From contig JACKNC010000001.1 of the NCBI GenBank assembly GCA_024235095.1, positions 1,339,501 to 1,403,500 of the forward strand: 64,000 bases of DNA. The letters are read 5' to 3'. How positions within the stretch are numbered: the stretch's first letter is position 1; every line of letters begins with the position of its first letter. The notes under the pieces were generated by a model that made no database searches, was not told the DNA's origin, and worked only from the letters and a program-made list of their open reading frames with translations. This document shows, piece after piece, positions 32,956 through 40,701 of this stretch. Both the position numbers and the translations under genes were made by a program. The stretch comes from Gammaproteobacteria bacterium (GTDB taxonomy: Bacteria > Pseudomonadota > Gammaproteobacteria > Competibacterales > Competibacteraceae).

Positions 32956-34500
32956 TTAGGGGAGAGGGGAGAGGGAGGTAGATTCAATCGTTGCTGCATG
33001 ACCGCCGCGTCGGGGATCGCCTGCGCCTTGGCCATCGGGTGTCGCCGCATGAGTCCCGCCAAAGTAAACATCCTGGATCGGCCACTGATTGAGCGGCCAG
33101 CGTTTCATTAACACCGCTAGCGCCGCTTCGCTAAAGCCGGGTTCAACCTGAATTTGCTGGCCGTCCCAGTGCAGGCGCGGCGCTTCAACCGCCTGTCGGA
33201 GATTCATGCCAAAATCCACGCTGTTACTGATGACTTGCAGTAGGGCGGTGCGAATCCGCTTGCTGCCGCCGCTGCCCAGCGCCAGTCGAAGCTGGTCGCC
33301 CTCCAGCAGCAACGACGGCGCCATCATCGATGCAACTCGCACGCCAGGCGGACTGACGTGGAAGCCCTCCGGATGCAGGTCGTCCTCACCCATCATGTTA
33401 TTGAGCATGATGCCCGTATCCGGCGCGAAGTAGCCGGAACCCTCGCCGTTGGACGTCGTCATGCTGGCGGCGTTGCCTTCGGCGTCGCAGATGCTGACAT
33501 GGGTGGTGCCGCCCGAAACCTGACGCACCCGCTCCAGGCTTTCAGTCAAACCAGGCTGGCCCAGATCAGCAGGACTCAGATAACCCTCAGCGCGGCGCCG
33601 CTCGACTTCCTGCATCACCGCGGTTAATAACGCCAGATGCGCGGGCGAGCCAAATTCAAGTTCGCCCGCCTCGCGGGCTTCCAGCAGACGCAGCGATAAA
33701 GCGATGAGCGAACCGCCAAATGAAGGGGGTGGATTAGTGAGTAACCGGAAGCCGCGATAATCCGCAGGTAACGGTTCACGCTCAATGACCTGATAGGCGG
33801 CCAGATCGGCGGCGGTGAGCAATCCATTGCCCTCACGCATATCCTGGTCAATTCGCTGCGCCAGTTCGCCTTCATAGAAGGCGTGTTCGCCATCGCCGGG
33901 CAGCGTTTCCAGAAAAGCGGCCAGTTCCGGGTTGCAAAAAAGGTCACCCTCGCGCAAATAACGTCCTTCCGGCTGAAACAACGTCCGGCCTACGCCGGTC
34001 AATGTCATGACCGGAATCAGTAACGCGAGGAAATAGGCTTGGGCGCGATTAATCGTCACCCCAGTGCGCGCCAAGTCGATTGCCGGCGCGAGCACCTCGG
34101 TCAATGGCAAACGCCCCAGCCGACGGTGGATATGCAGGTAACCACGCAAGACGCCGGGCGTCGCCGCCGACCCCAGACCCACGTTAAAAATCTGTTCGCA
34201 ACTGGGAAAACGCACGGTGATCGGCAGGAAATGCGGCTGCAGCTCACCGGCGCGCAAGCCGTGGCCGGGGGTGTTGACAAAGAAATCGAACAGCACCACC
34301 CGTCCCTGCGCCGTGCGCGCCAGCAAAAAACCGCCGCCGCCCAGGCTGGTCAGGGTAGGTTCGGCCACCGCGCCGGCAAAACCCGCGGCCACGACCGCGT
34401 CGAAGGCATTGCCGCCGGTGCGTAAGATAGCGCAGGCGGCTTCGGTCACCTGGGGATGGCCGCTGGCCACACTGCACTTGGAGGATGAAAGTGAAGTCAT
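32956..34500 (-). CDS. ggt: Gamma-glutamyltransferase
   Basis: Hydrolyses or transfers the gamma-glutamyl group of glutathione. The 514-residue proenzyme should cleave itself before the catalytic Thr in GGTTHVSICDAEGN, and later motifs DTGIMLNNMMGE and LALGSGGSKRI are present. The N-terminus (MTSLSSSKCSVASGHPQVTE) has no signal peptide, unlike the periplasmic E. coli enzyme, so a cytoplasmic short-form enzyme is likely. It lies 12 nt after rhlB on the same strand. Confidence 0.9.
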   Translation of the reverse strand: MTSLSSSKCSVASGHPQVTEAACAILRTGGNAFDAVVAAGFAGAVAEPTLTSLGGGGFLLARTAQGRVVLFDFFVNTPGHGLRAGELQPHFLPITVRFPSCEQIFNVGLGSAATPGVLRGYLHIHRRLGRLPLTEVLAPAIDLARTGVTINRAQAYFLALLIPVMTLTGVGRTLFQPEGRYLREGDLFCNPELAAFLETLPGDGEHAFYEGELAQRIDQDMREGNGLLTAADLAAYQVIEREPLPADYRGFRLLTNPPPSFGGSLIALSLRLLEAREAGELEFGSPAHLALLTAVMQEVERRRAEGYLSPADLGQPGLTESLERVRQVSGGTTHVSICDAEGNAASMTTSNGEGSGYFAPDTGIMLNNMMGEDDLHPEGFHVSPPGVRVASMMAPSLLLEGDQLRLALGSGGSKRIRTALLQVISNSVDFGMNLRQAVEAPRLHWDGQQIQVEPGFSEAALAVLMKRWPLNQWPIQDVYFGGTHAATPDGQGAGDPRRGGHAATIESTSLSPLP

Positions 34501-34512
34501 GAGCGTAGCGTT

Positions 34513-35787
34513 TCAATTGCGATTCGCCGGCCGCCGGTGATGAGGCGCGCGACCACGGCCGCGCGATTCGCCGCCAGACAAGGGCGGACGGCGGCGCTCC
34601 AGTCGCTTGGGCGGTTTATATTCCAGCAGCAAGTCTTCGGTAATTGGCAGCACGGGTATTTTCTGGCCGATGAATTCCTCAATCTCCGGCAGCGAGTACA
34701 CATATTCCTCACAAGCGAAGTTGATGGCGTCGCCGCTGGCGCCAATGCGGGCCGTGCGGCCAATGCGGTGGACATAATCCTCCCGGTCTTGCGGCAGATC
34801 AAAGTTGATGACGTGGGTCACATCCGGAATGTGCAGGCCCCGCGCCGCAACGTCGGTGGCCACCAGGATGGGCAAATCGCCGCGCTGGAAGGCTTGCAGC
34901 AGGTGCAGGCGCTTGTTCTGGGGAATATCGCCGGACAAAACGCCTGCTTCGTAGCCATTGCCCAGCAGGTAGCCGGTCACCCGGTCTGCGGCGCGTTTGG
35001 TGTTGACAAAGATCATAGTGCGCCGGGGATCCTGCTGGCGCAGTATGCCCAGCAGTAGCGGAATCTTGTCGTGCGCGGAAACATGGTAAAGCGCCTGCCG
35101 CACATTTTCTGCAGTGACATGTTCAGACTCGATCCGAATCACTTGGGGATTGTTCATGTGTTCATAAGCCAGCTCCATCACCCGATTGCTCAGGGTGGCC
35201 GAGAATAGCAGGTTAATGCGTTGACCAGGCGCTGGCATCTTGCGCAACAGGTAACGGATATCGGCGATGAAGCCCAGATCGAACATCCGGTCGGCTTCGT
35301 CCAGAATCACCACTTCGATCTGGTTAAGCTTGTAGACGCCCTGTTTGTAATAATCGATCAGCCGTCCGGGCGTGCCGATGAGTACGTCGACGCCGGCTTC
35401 CAGTTGGCGGCGCTGGCTGTCATAACCGGTTCCGCCGTAGACGACCGCGAACTTGAGGCCGGTGTAGCGACCCAATAATTCAGCATCCCGGTGAATCTGC
35501 ACCGCCAGCTCCCGGGTGGGCGCAATGACGATGGCCCAGGGGCCGACCGCGTCCTCGGCAACCGGCGTTTCCATCAGATGATGCAATGCCGCCAATAGAT
35601 AGGCTGCCGTTTTGCCCGTGCCGGTTTGCGCCTGACCGGCAATATCCTGACCTTTGAGCGCGAGAGGCAGCGTGGCGGCCTGAATCGGCGTGCAATAGGC
35701 AAAACCGGCGTCCTCCAAGCTTTCCAGCAGCGAATCGGTCAGACCCAGCGAGGAAAACGGGACATGAGTGAGATGATCTTTTTGCAT
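34513..35787 (-). CDS. rhlB: DEAD-box ATP-dependent RNA helicase RhlB
   Basis: A 424-residue DEAD-box helicase. RhlB is the helicase of the RNA degradosome in enterobacteria. Motifs in order: Q motif FAYCTPIQAATLP, I AQTGTGKT, Ia APTRELAVQ, II LDEADRMFD, III SATL, then the helicase C domain with ATDVAARGLHIPDVTHV and HRIGRTAR. It ends in a basic tail rich in Arg. It is divergent from trxA-rho, exactly as in E. coli, which supports RhlB over the other DEAD-box paralogues. Confidence 0.93.
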   Translation of the reverse strand: MQKDHLTHVPFSSLGLTDSLLESLEDAGFAYCTPIQAATLPLALKGQDIAGQAQTGTGKTAAYLLAALHHLMETPVAEDAVGPWAIVIAPTRELAVQIHRDAELLGRYTGLKFAVVYGGTGYDSQRRQLEAGVDVLIGTPGRLIDYYKQGVYKLNQIEVVILDEADRMFDLGFIADIRYLLRKMPAPGQRINLLFSATLSNRVMELAYEHMNNPQVIRIESEHVTAENVRQALYHVSAHDKIPLLLGILRQQDPRRTMIFVNTKRAADRVTGYLLGNGYEAGVLSGDIPQNKRLHLLQAFQRGDLPILVATDVAARGLHIPDVTHVINFDLPQDREDYVHRIGRTARIGASGDAINFACEEYVYSLPEIEEFIGQKIPVLPITEDLLLEYKPPKRLERRRPPLSGGESRGRGRAPHHRRPANRN

Positions 35788-36043
35788 GATTGTGCGACTA
35801 TCCCGAGTGAGCAGGGGTGAGTGGGGCTAACACGAGCGCTCATCCAGGCGCAATAGGAAGGAAAGATTTGTGCCCCGATAGAGTATTTTGCCACAATATG
35901 CCTTGTTGAACGCCGCGCGCCGCCGATTTTCGCCGGTTGCGTCCCGGCGGCGGTTCCCTCAAGTATGCATGACAGTTGCGCGCTGTACCTGTATCCCGCC
36001 TGTCCCGCCGCCTTGTTCCTACTTTTGCATCGGAGAAAATTCC

Positions 36044-36373
36044 ATGAGCGAAAATATCATGCATGTCACCGACGACACATTCGAGGCCGAGGTTCTCAAG
36101 GCTGAGCAGCCCGTTCTGGTGGATTATTGGGCGGAATGGTGTGGCCCCTGCCGAATGATTGCGCCGATCCTGGACGAGATTGCCACGGAATACGGCGATC
36201 GCGTCAAGATTTGCAAGCTGAACGTGGATGAGAATCAGAATACCCCACCCAAGTACGGCATTCGCGGCATCCCGACCCTGATGCTGTTTCGTGGCGGCAA
36301 TGTTGAAGCGCAAAAGGTTGGCGCGCAATCCAAGTCGCAATTGACCGCCTTTCTCGACAGCAATCTGCGCTGA
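36044..36373 (+). CDS. trxA: Thioredoxin 1
   Basis: Disulfide reductant of the cytoplasm, 109 residues. The active site WCGPC is at about residues 32-36 in VDYWAEWCGPCRMIAP, and the conserved cis-Pro lies in IRGIPTLMLF. The start at 36044 follows CGGAG with suitable spacing. It is upstream of rho and divergent from rhlB. Confidence 0.97.
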   Translation: MSENIMHVTDDTFEAEVLKAEQPVLVDYWAEWCGPCRMIAPILDEIATEYGDRVKICKLNVDENQNTPPKYGIRGIPTLMLFRGGNVEAQKVGAQSKSQLTAFLDSNLR

Positions 36374-36384
36374 GACGCGCAGCG

Positions 36385-36413
36385 CGGCGTCAGCCTCAGG
36401 CTGGACGCCGTTT
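36385..36413 (+). terminator. Hairpin between trxA and rho, terminator or rho-leader structure
   Basis: CGGCGTC-AGCC pairs with GGCT-GACGCCG around a TCA loop, with one bulged G. It is followed by only three T residues. It begins 12 nt after the trxA stop. It could end trxA transcripts partially or act in the 190-nt rho leader. The rho leader of E. coli is an autoregulated attenuation site, but the T-run here is weak. Confidence 0.5.
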
Positions 36414-36564
36414 CCCAACCGTGCTAGTTTTCATCTGCCAATCGCGGCGTTTGCCTTGCCTCAATTCTCGTTCCTTGTAATACCCCGGCTGTCCCCAGCC
36501 CATTTCCCGACTCCCTCCCCGCGGATGCGTCCTGCCGACGCCCGTCTGTTTCGAGCAAGTTTCC

Positions 36565-37821
36565 ATGAATCTAACCGAACTTAAAAAGAAATCCGCCGCC
36601 GACCTGATCGCCATCGCGCAGGAACTGAAGCTCGAAGGCACGGCGCGGTCCCGCAAACAGGATGTGATCTTCGCCATTCTCAAGGCGTTGGCCAAGAGCG
36701 GCGAGGATATTTACGGCGATGGGGTGTTGGAGATTTTGCAGGATGGTTTTGGGTTCCTGCGCTCCGCCGACAGTTCCTATCTGGCCGGTCCTGATGATAT
36801 CTACGTCTCACCCAGCCAGATTCGCCGTTTCAGCCTGCGCACTGGCGACACGGTGAGCGGCAAAATTCGCCCGCCGAAGGAAGGGGAGCGCTATTTCGCC
36901 TTGCTGAAGGTGGGCGATATCAATTTTGAACCGCCGGAAGCCTCCAAGAACAAAGTGCTGTTTGAGAATCTGACGCCGCTGCATGCGACCGAACGCATGC
37001 AGTTGGAGCGCGGCAACGGCAGCACCGAGGATATTACCGCACGGGTGATCGATCTGATCGCGCCGATCGGCAAGGGCCAGCGCGGTTTGATCGTCTCGCC
37101 GCCCAAGGCGGGTAAGACCATGATGTTGCAGAACATCGCGCAAAGTATCGCTGCCAACCATCCCGAATGCTATCTGATCGTGCTGCTGATTGACGAGCGA
37201 CCGGAGGAAGTGACCGAGATGCAGCGTTCGGTGCGCGGCGAGGTGGTGTCCAGCACGTTTGACGAGCCGGCGACCCGCCATGTCCAGGTTGCGGAAATGG
37301 TGTCGGATAAGGCTAAACGGCTGGTGGAGCATAAGCGCGATGTCGTGATTCTTCTGGATTCTATTACCCGCTTGGCGCGAGCCTACAACACGGTAGTCCC
37401 GGCTTCGGGCAAAGTGTTGACGGGCGGAGTGGACGCCAATGCATTGCAGAAACCGAAGCGATTCTTCGGCGCGGCGCGAAATATTGAAGAAGGTGGTTCA
37501 CTGACCATTCTCGCCACAACCCTGATTGACACCGGTTCGCGCATGGACGATGTGATCTACGAGGAATTCAAGGGCACCGGCAACATGGAGATTCATCTGG
37601 ACCGGCGCATTTCCGAAAAGCGGGTCTTCCCGGCTATCGACATCAACCGTTCCGGCACCCGCCGCGAGGAGCTGCTGACCGAGCCGGATGATTTGCAGAA
37701 GATGTGGATTCTGCGCAAGTTGCTGCATCCGATGGATGAGTTGCAGGCGATGGAGTTTCTACTAGAGCGGTTGAAGAATACCAAGACCAATAAGGAATTT
37801 TTTGAATCGATGAAGCGCTGA
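36565..37821 (+). CDS. rho: Transcription termination factor Rho
   Basis: Hexameric RNA helicase that ends transcription, 418 residues. N-terminal helix bundle (MNLTELKKKSAADLIAIAQE), cold-shock-like primary RNA site with GVLEILQDGFGFLRS, then the ATPase core with Walker A SPPKAGKTMM near 178-187, VLLIDERPEE, and the Q-loop/R-loop region (TRLARAYN, GGVDANALQKPKRFFGAARN). The length is the E. coli type without insertion. The 190-nt gap after trxA holds a hairpin. Confidence 0.98.
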   Translation: MNLTELKKKSAADLIAIAQELKLEGTARSRKQDVIFAILKALAKSGEDIYGDGVLEILQDGFGFLRSADSSYLAGPDDIYVSPSQIRRFSLRTGDTVSGKIRPPKEGERYFALLKVGDINFEPPEASKNKVLFENLTPLHATERMQLERGNGSTEDITARVIDLIAPIGKGQRGLIVSPPKAGKTMMLQNIAQSIAANHPECYLIVLLIDERPEEVTEMQRSVRGEVVSSTFDEPATRHVQVAEMVSDKAKRLVEHKRDVVILLDSITRLARAYNTVVPASGKVLTGGVDANALQKPKRFFGAARNIEEGGSLTILATTLIDTGSRMDDVIYEEFKGTGNMEIHLDRRISEKRVFPAIDINRSGTRREELLTEPDDLQKMWILRKLLHPMDELQAMEFLLERLKNTKTNKEFFESMKR

Positions 37822-37838
37822 ATGAATGGAGTTAAGCC

Positions 37839-38399
37839 ATGAATGCAGTGATCGAACCCCGCCGCCACTGGATCACGGTAGAGGAATATCATCAAATGGG
37901 CGAGGCCGGCATTTTTGATGAGGATGCCCGGATTGAGTTGCTGGAAGGAGAGCTGTTCGATATGGCCCCGATTGGAAGCAAACATGCGAATACAGTGGCC
38001 CGACTGGTGCATTTATTTTACGCTGCCAGGGATAGCGCAGTGGTGTGGGTGCAAAACCCCATTGCTCTAGCCCGTTCGGAGCCCGAACCTGATGTGGCCT
38101 TGCTTAAATCTGGAAATTATTGGGACCATTTGCCAACCGTCGACGACGTGCTGTTGCTGATCGAAGTGGCCGACAGTTCCATGCAATATGATCGGGAGAA
38201 AAAGATTCCGGTATATGGCCGTTGCGGAATTGCTGAAACCTGGCTGGTGGATGTCAACGCCCGACAAGTGGAGATTTACCGGGAGCCGAGTCCAGCCGGT
38301 TATCGCACGGTGCTGATTCGGAGTGAGCAGGATTGCATCGCGCTGGTGGCCTTGCCAGAGTTGGAAATCGCGTTGGGGGAGATTTGGAGGTCTTCATGA
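37839..38399 (+). CDS. Uma2 family endonuclease-like protein (DUF820)
   Basis: A 186-residue PD-(D/E)XK-fold protein of the Uma2/DUF820 family, frequent in cyanobacteria and filamentous or mobile-element-rich genomes. It has ITVEEYHQMGEAGIFDEDAR, ELLEGELFDMAPIGSKHANT and the nuclease core SEPEPDVALLK...LLIEVADSS. It starts 17 nt after rho and may be read from the rho transcript. The biological function is not known. Confidence 0.88.
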   Translation: MNAVIEPRRHWITVEEYHQMGEAGIFDEDARIELLEGELFDMAPIGSKHANTVARLVHLFYAARDSAVVWVQNPIALARSEPEPDVALLKSGNYWDHLPTVDDVLLLIEVADSSMQYDREKKIPVYGRCGIAETWLVDVNARQVEIYREPSPAGYRTVLIRSEQDCIALVALPELEIALGEIWRSS

Positions 38400-38545
38400 A
38401 TCAGGCACCTGCGCCCTGTCCTTTGCCGGTGACCCGGTTGGAGTCCTGTGAGCAGAATCCGAGCGCTGGTTCAGGAGTATCTTACGATAGGATTTTTTCA
38501 TTGAATCAATGTCTTCCAGGTTATCGATGTCATTGCCTAGTTTGA
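38396..38545 (+). CDS. Doubtful 49-residue ORF overlapping the Uma2 stop
   Basis: The ATG at 38396 overlaps the Uma2 stop (ATGA), with GGAGG 5 nt upstream, so translation would be coupled. The product (MNQAPAPCPLPVTRLESCEQ onward) is Cys-containing, with no recognised domain. The signals for starting translation are good but the protein itself has no family likeness. Confidence 0.25.
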   Translation: MNQAPAPCPLPVTRLESCEQNPSAGSGVSYDRIFSLNQCLPGYRCHCLV

Positions 38546-38561
38546 TATAGGCGCCCGGATT

Positions 38562-40127
38562 TTAATAATGCGCCAGGAATTCATCGAACGACCGTTCATC
38601 CGCTGCTTCGATGGCCTGTTGTGCGCGCCGTGATTGTTCGGCTATTCCGGTGAGAAAGCGTATTCTTTCTTCGGCTAGGGGCAGCGACTCGAAGTGGCGA
38701 CGATGTTGCTCCGATAGCCGTCGAGCGCAACGAAAAAAGTTTTCGCCGCTGGCGTGCATTTCCGCCAGCATCCGGGCCGAGGGCGTCCGGTCGGGATCAA
38801 CCAGCGCTTTCCGCTGTTCCGCCAGCGTCGCTGCGTAAGGCCGTCCCTCCTGACCCCGGTCCAGCAACTCACTAACAGGTTGCATCTGCAAAAAAATCTC
38901 GTCCGCCCATTCGCGCATTAGCAGCGATGGACCGCGCCGCCGATGCAGAACCAGCGCTGGATCACGGCCAGTCAACGCCACCGCCATCTGATTGTCGTCG
39001 ATCAGACTGCGCTCCTCAGCGTCCAGAGGCGGCGATTCAGCCAGCAAGCAAAACAGCAGAAAAATTTCCAGAAACTGCAATTGCGGGACATTCACTCCTA
39101 GTGGCTCCAATGGATTGATATCCACCGAGCGCAGCTCCACATAGCTTACCCCGCGCTCGCGCAACGCCAGGGTCGGTTTCTCATTACCCTGGGGCGGTTG
39201 TTTGGGCCGCATCGAGGCGTAATATTCATTCTCGATTTGCAGAATATTGACGTTGAGCTGACGGTATTCGCCGTCTACTTTGACGCCGATTTCCTCATAA
39301 GGCGGCCAGGGTGTGACCGTCGCTTGGGTCAGACTGGCGATATATTCGGCCAATGAGTTATAGCAGACATTAACGCCACTCTTCTTCTCGGTGCGGTTGG
39401 TGTAACCGACGTTGCTCATGCGCAGGGAAGTCGCATAGGGGCCATAACAGGTATGGTCATCGAATGCCGGCAAGGTCGTGGTCTTGCCGTCCAGGAATGA
39501 CTTGCAGACTGCAGGCGATGCGCCAAACAGATAAAGAATCAGCCAGCCAACGCGTTGCAGATTGCGAATCAGCCCAAAATAGGATTCAGAGCGAAAATCC
39601 TGGAGCGTGCGCTGGTCGCCTTCCTGATCCTGGAAGGCGGCCCAGAATGCGTTAGATAGAGAGAAGTTAAAGTGAATGCCAGCGATCACCTGCATGATTC
39701 GCCCATAGCGCCAAGCCAGTCCGCGCCGATAGACATGTTTCATCAGGCCGAGGTTGGAGGAACCGTACTCGGCGATGGGAATGCTGGCTTCGCCCGCCAG
39801 GATACAGGGCATACTGGCCGCCCATAGCAGTTCATCGCCAATGTGTGGATAAACAAAACGATGCAGATCGTCCAGGAAACGCAGCGCTTCGCTGGCATCG
39901 GGCAAGGGGGGAGTAATAAACTCCAGCAGTGCCTCGGAATAGTCGGTGGTGATATAAGGATGGGTCAGTGCCGAACCCAGTGGCGCGGGATGGTGGACTT
40001 GCGAGATATAGCCATCCGGGGCAACCCGCAGCGCCTCCCGCTCCAGACCCAGCAGGCGACCGTCCAGCAAGGCGCGCGCATCGGCGTTGAACAACCGGGT
40101 CAGGCGCTGGTCAAGCATTCGGTACAC
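38562..40127 (-). CDS. gshA: Glutamate-cysteine ligase
   Basis: First step of glutathione synthesis. It is the proteobacterial type, about 521 residues. The N-terminus contains LLGLEREALRVAPDGYISQ (substrate-binding Glu cluster), followed by YITTDYSEALLEFITPP and HVYRRGLAWRYGRIMQVIAG. The GTG at 40127 lies 8 nt after a GGAGG site and gives a start like E. coli GshA. ATG 40118 or 40148 are alternatives. gshB is not in the window. ggt nearby belongs to glutathione turnover. Confidence 0.95.
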   Translation of the reverse strand: MYRMLDQRLTRLFNADARALLDGRLLGLEREALRVAPDGYISQVHHPAPLGSALTHPYITTDYSEALLEFITPPLPDASEALRFLDDLHRFVYPHIGDELLWAASMPCILAGEASIPIAEYGSSNLGLMKHVYRRGLAWRYGRIMQVIAGIHFNFSLSNAFWAAFQDQEGDQRTLQDFRSESYFGLIRNLQRVGWLILYLFGASPAVCKSFLDGKTTTLPAFDDHTCYGPYATSLRMSNVGYTNRTEKKSGVNVCYNSLAEYIASLTQATVTPWPPYEEIGVKVDGEYRQLNVNILQIENEYYASMRPKQPPQGNEKPTLALRERGVSYVELRSVDINPLEPLGVNVPQLQFLEIFLLFCLLAESPPLDAEERSLIDDNQMAVALTGRDPALVLHRRRGPSLLMREWADEIFLQMQPVSELLDRGQEGRPYAATLAEQRKALVDPDRTPSARMLAEMHASGENFFRCARRLSEQHRRHFESLPLAEERIRFLTGIAEQSRRAQQAIEAADERSFDEFLAHY

Positions 40128-40184
40128 AATTTTTGCCTCCACTATCATTAATCCTGGAATCCCGGTTAAGGGAGAGAGAAAAAC

Positions 40185-40574
40185 ATGGCTAGCATTCCTT
40201 TGCTTGCATTTGTGGTCGCCGCTTACACCGTACTGGCGCTGGCGGCGCCGGGTTGGCTGGCGGCGACGTTGTTTGGCCTGCCGCTGTTATCGGGCGTCGT
40301 TCTATGGTTCCGGGGCGGCGACTTGCTACTGGTCATCGGGTTGCTTCTGCTGTGTGTTGAGATTTATCGCGCGACCAGTAGTTCGACCGCCGCCATTCTC
40401 AATCACGTCCTGTCGCTGGTGGTGTTTATTATCGCATTGATCGAGCTGATCATAATGCCACAGATGGCGAATATGACTTTTTTTCTGATTGTGCTGATGA
40501 CAGTGAGCGATGTGATCGCCGGTTTTACCGTGACGATCTCTACCGCCCGACGGGATATTCAACATTCGCCATAA
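40185..40574 (+). CDS. Small polytopic membrane protein, function unknown
   Basis: 129 residues with four hydrophobic segments: about 5-22 (LLAFVVAAYTVLALAAPGWL), 24-40, 46-62 (LLLVIGLLLLCVEIY) and a longer one at about 70-115 that may hold two helices (LSLVVFIIALIELIIM; FFLIVLMTVSDVIAGFTV). A GGGAGAG purine-rich site precedes the ATG. It is divergent from gshA. I do not recognise the family. Confidence 0.75.
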   Translation: MASIPLLAFVVAAYTVLALAAPGWLAATLFGLPLLSGVVLWFRGGDLLLVIGLLLLCVEIYRATSSSTAAILNHVLSLVVFIIALIELIIMPQMANMTFFLIVLMTVSDVIAGFTVTISTARRDIQHSP

Positions 40575-40701
40575 TCAAGGTCGTTTGAATGACCGGATAC
40601 AGTGTTTGCCATATCAGCCAAGATGATCGCTGACAGGTTGAAAATTGCAGGCGCGACGGCCTAAAGTGACAAGGTCAGCAAATCATCCAGAGGAGCACGG
40701 T

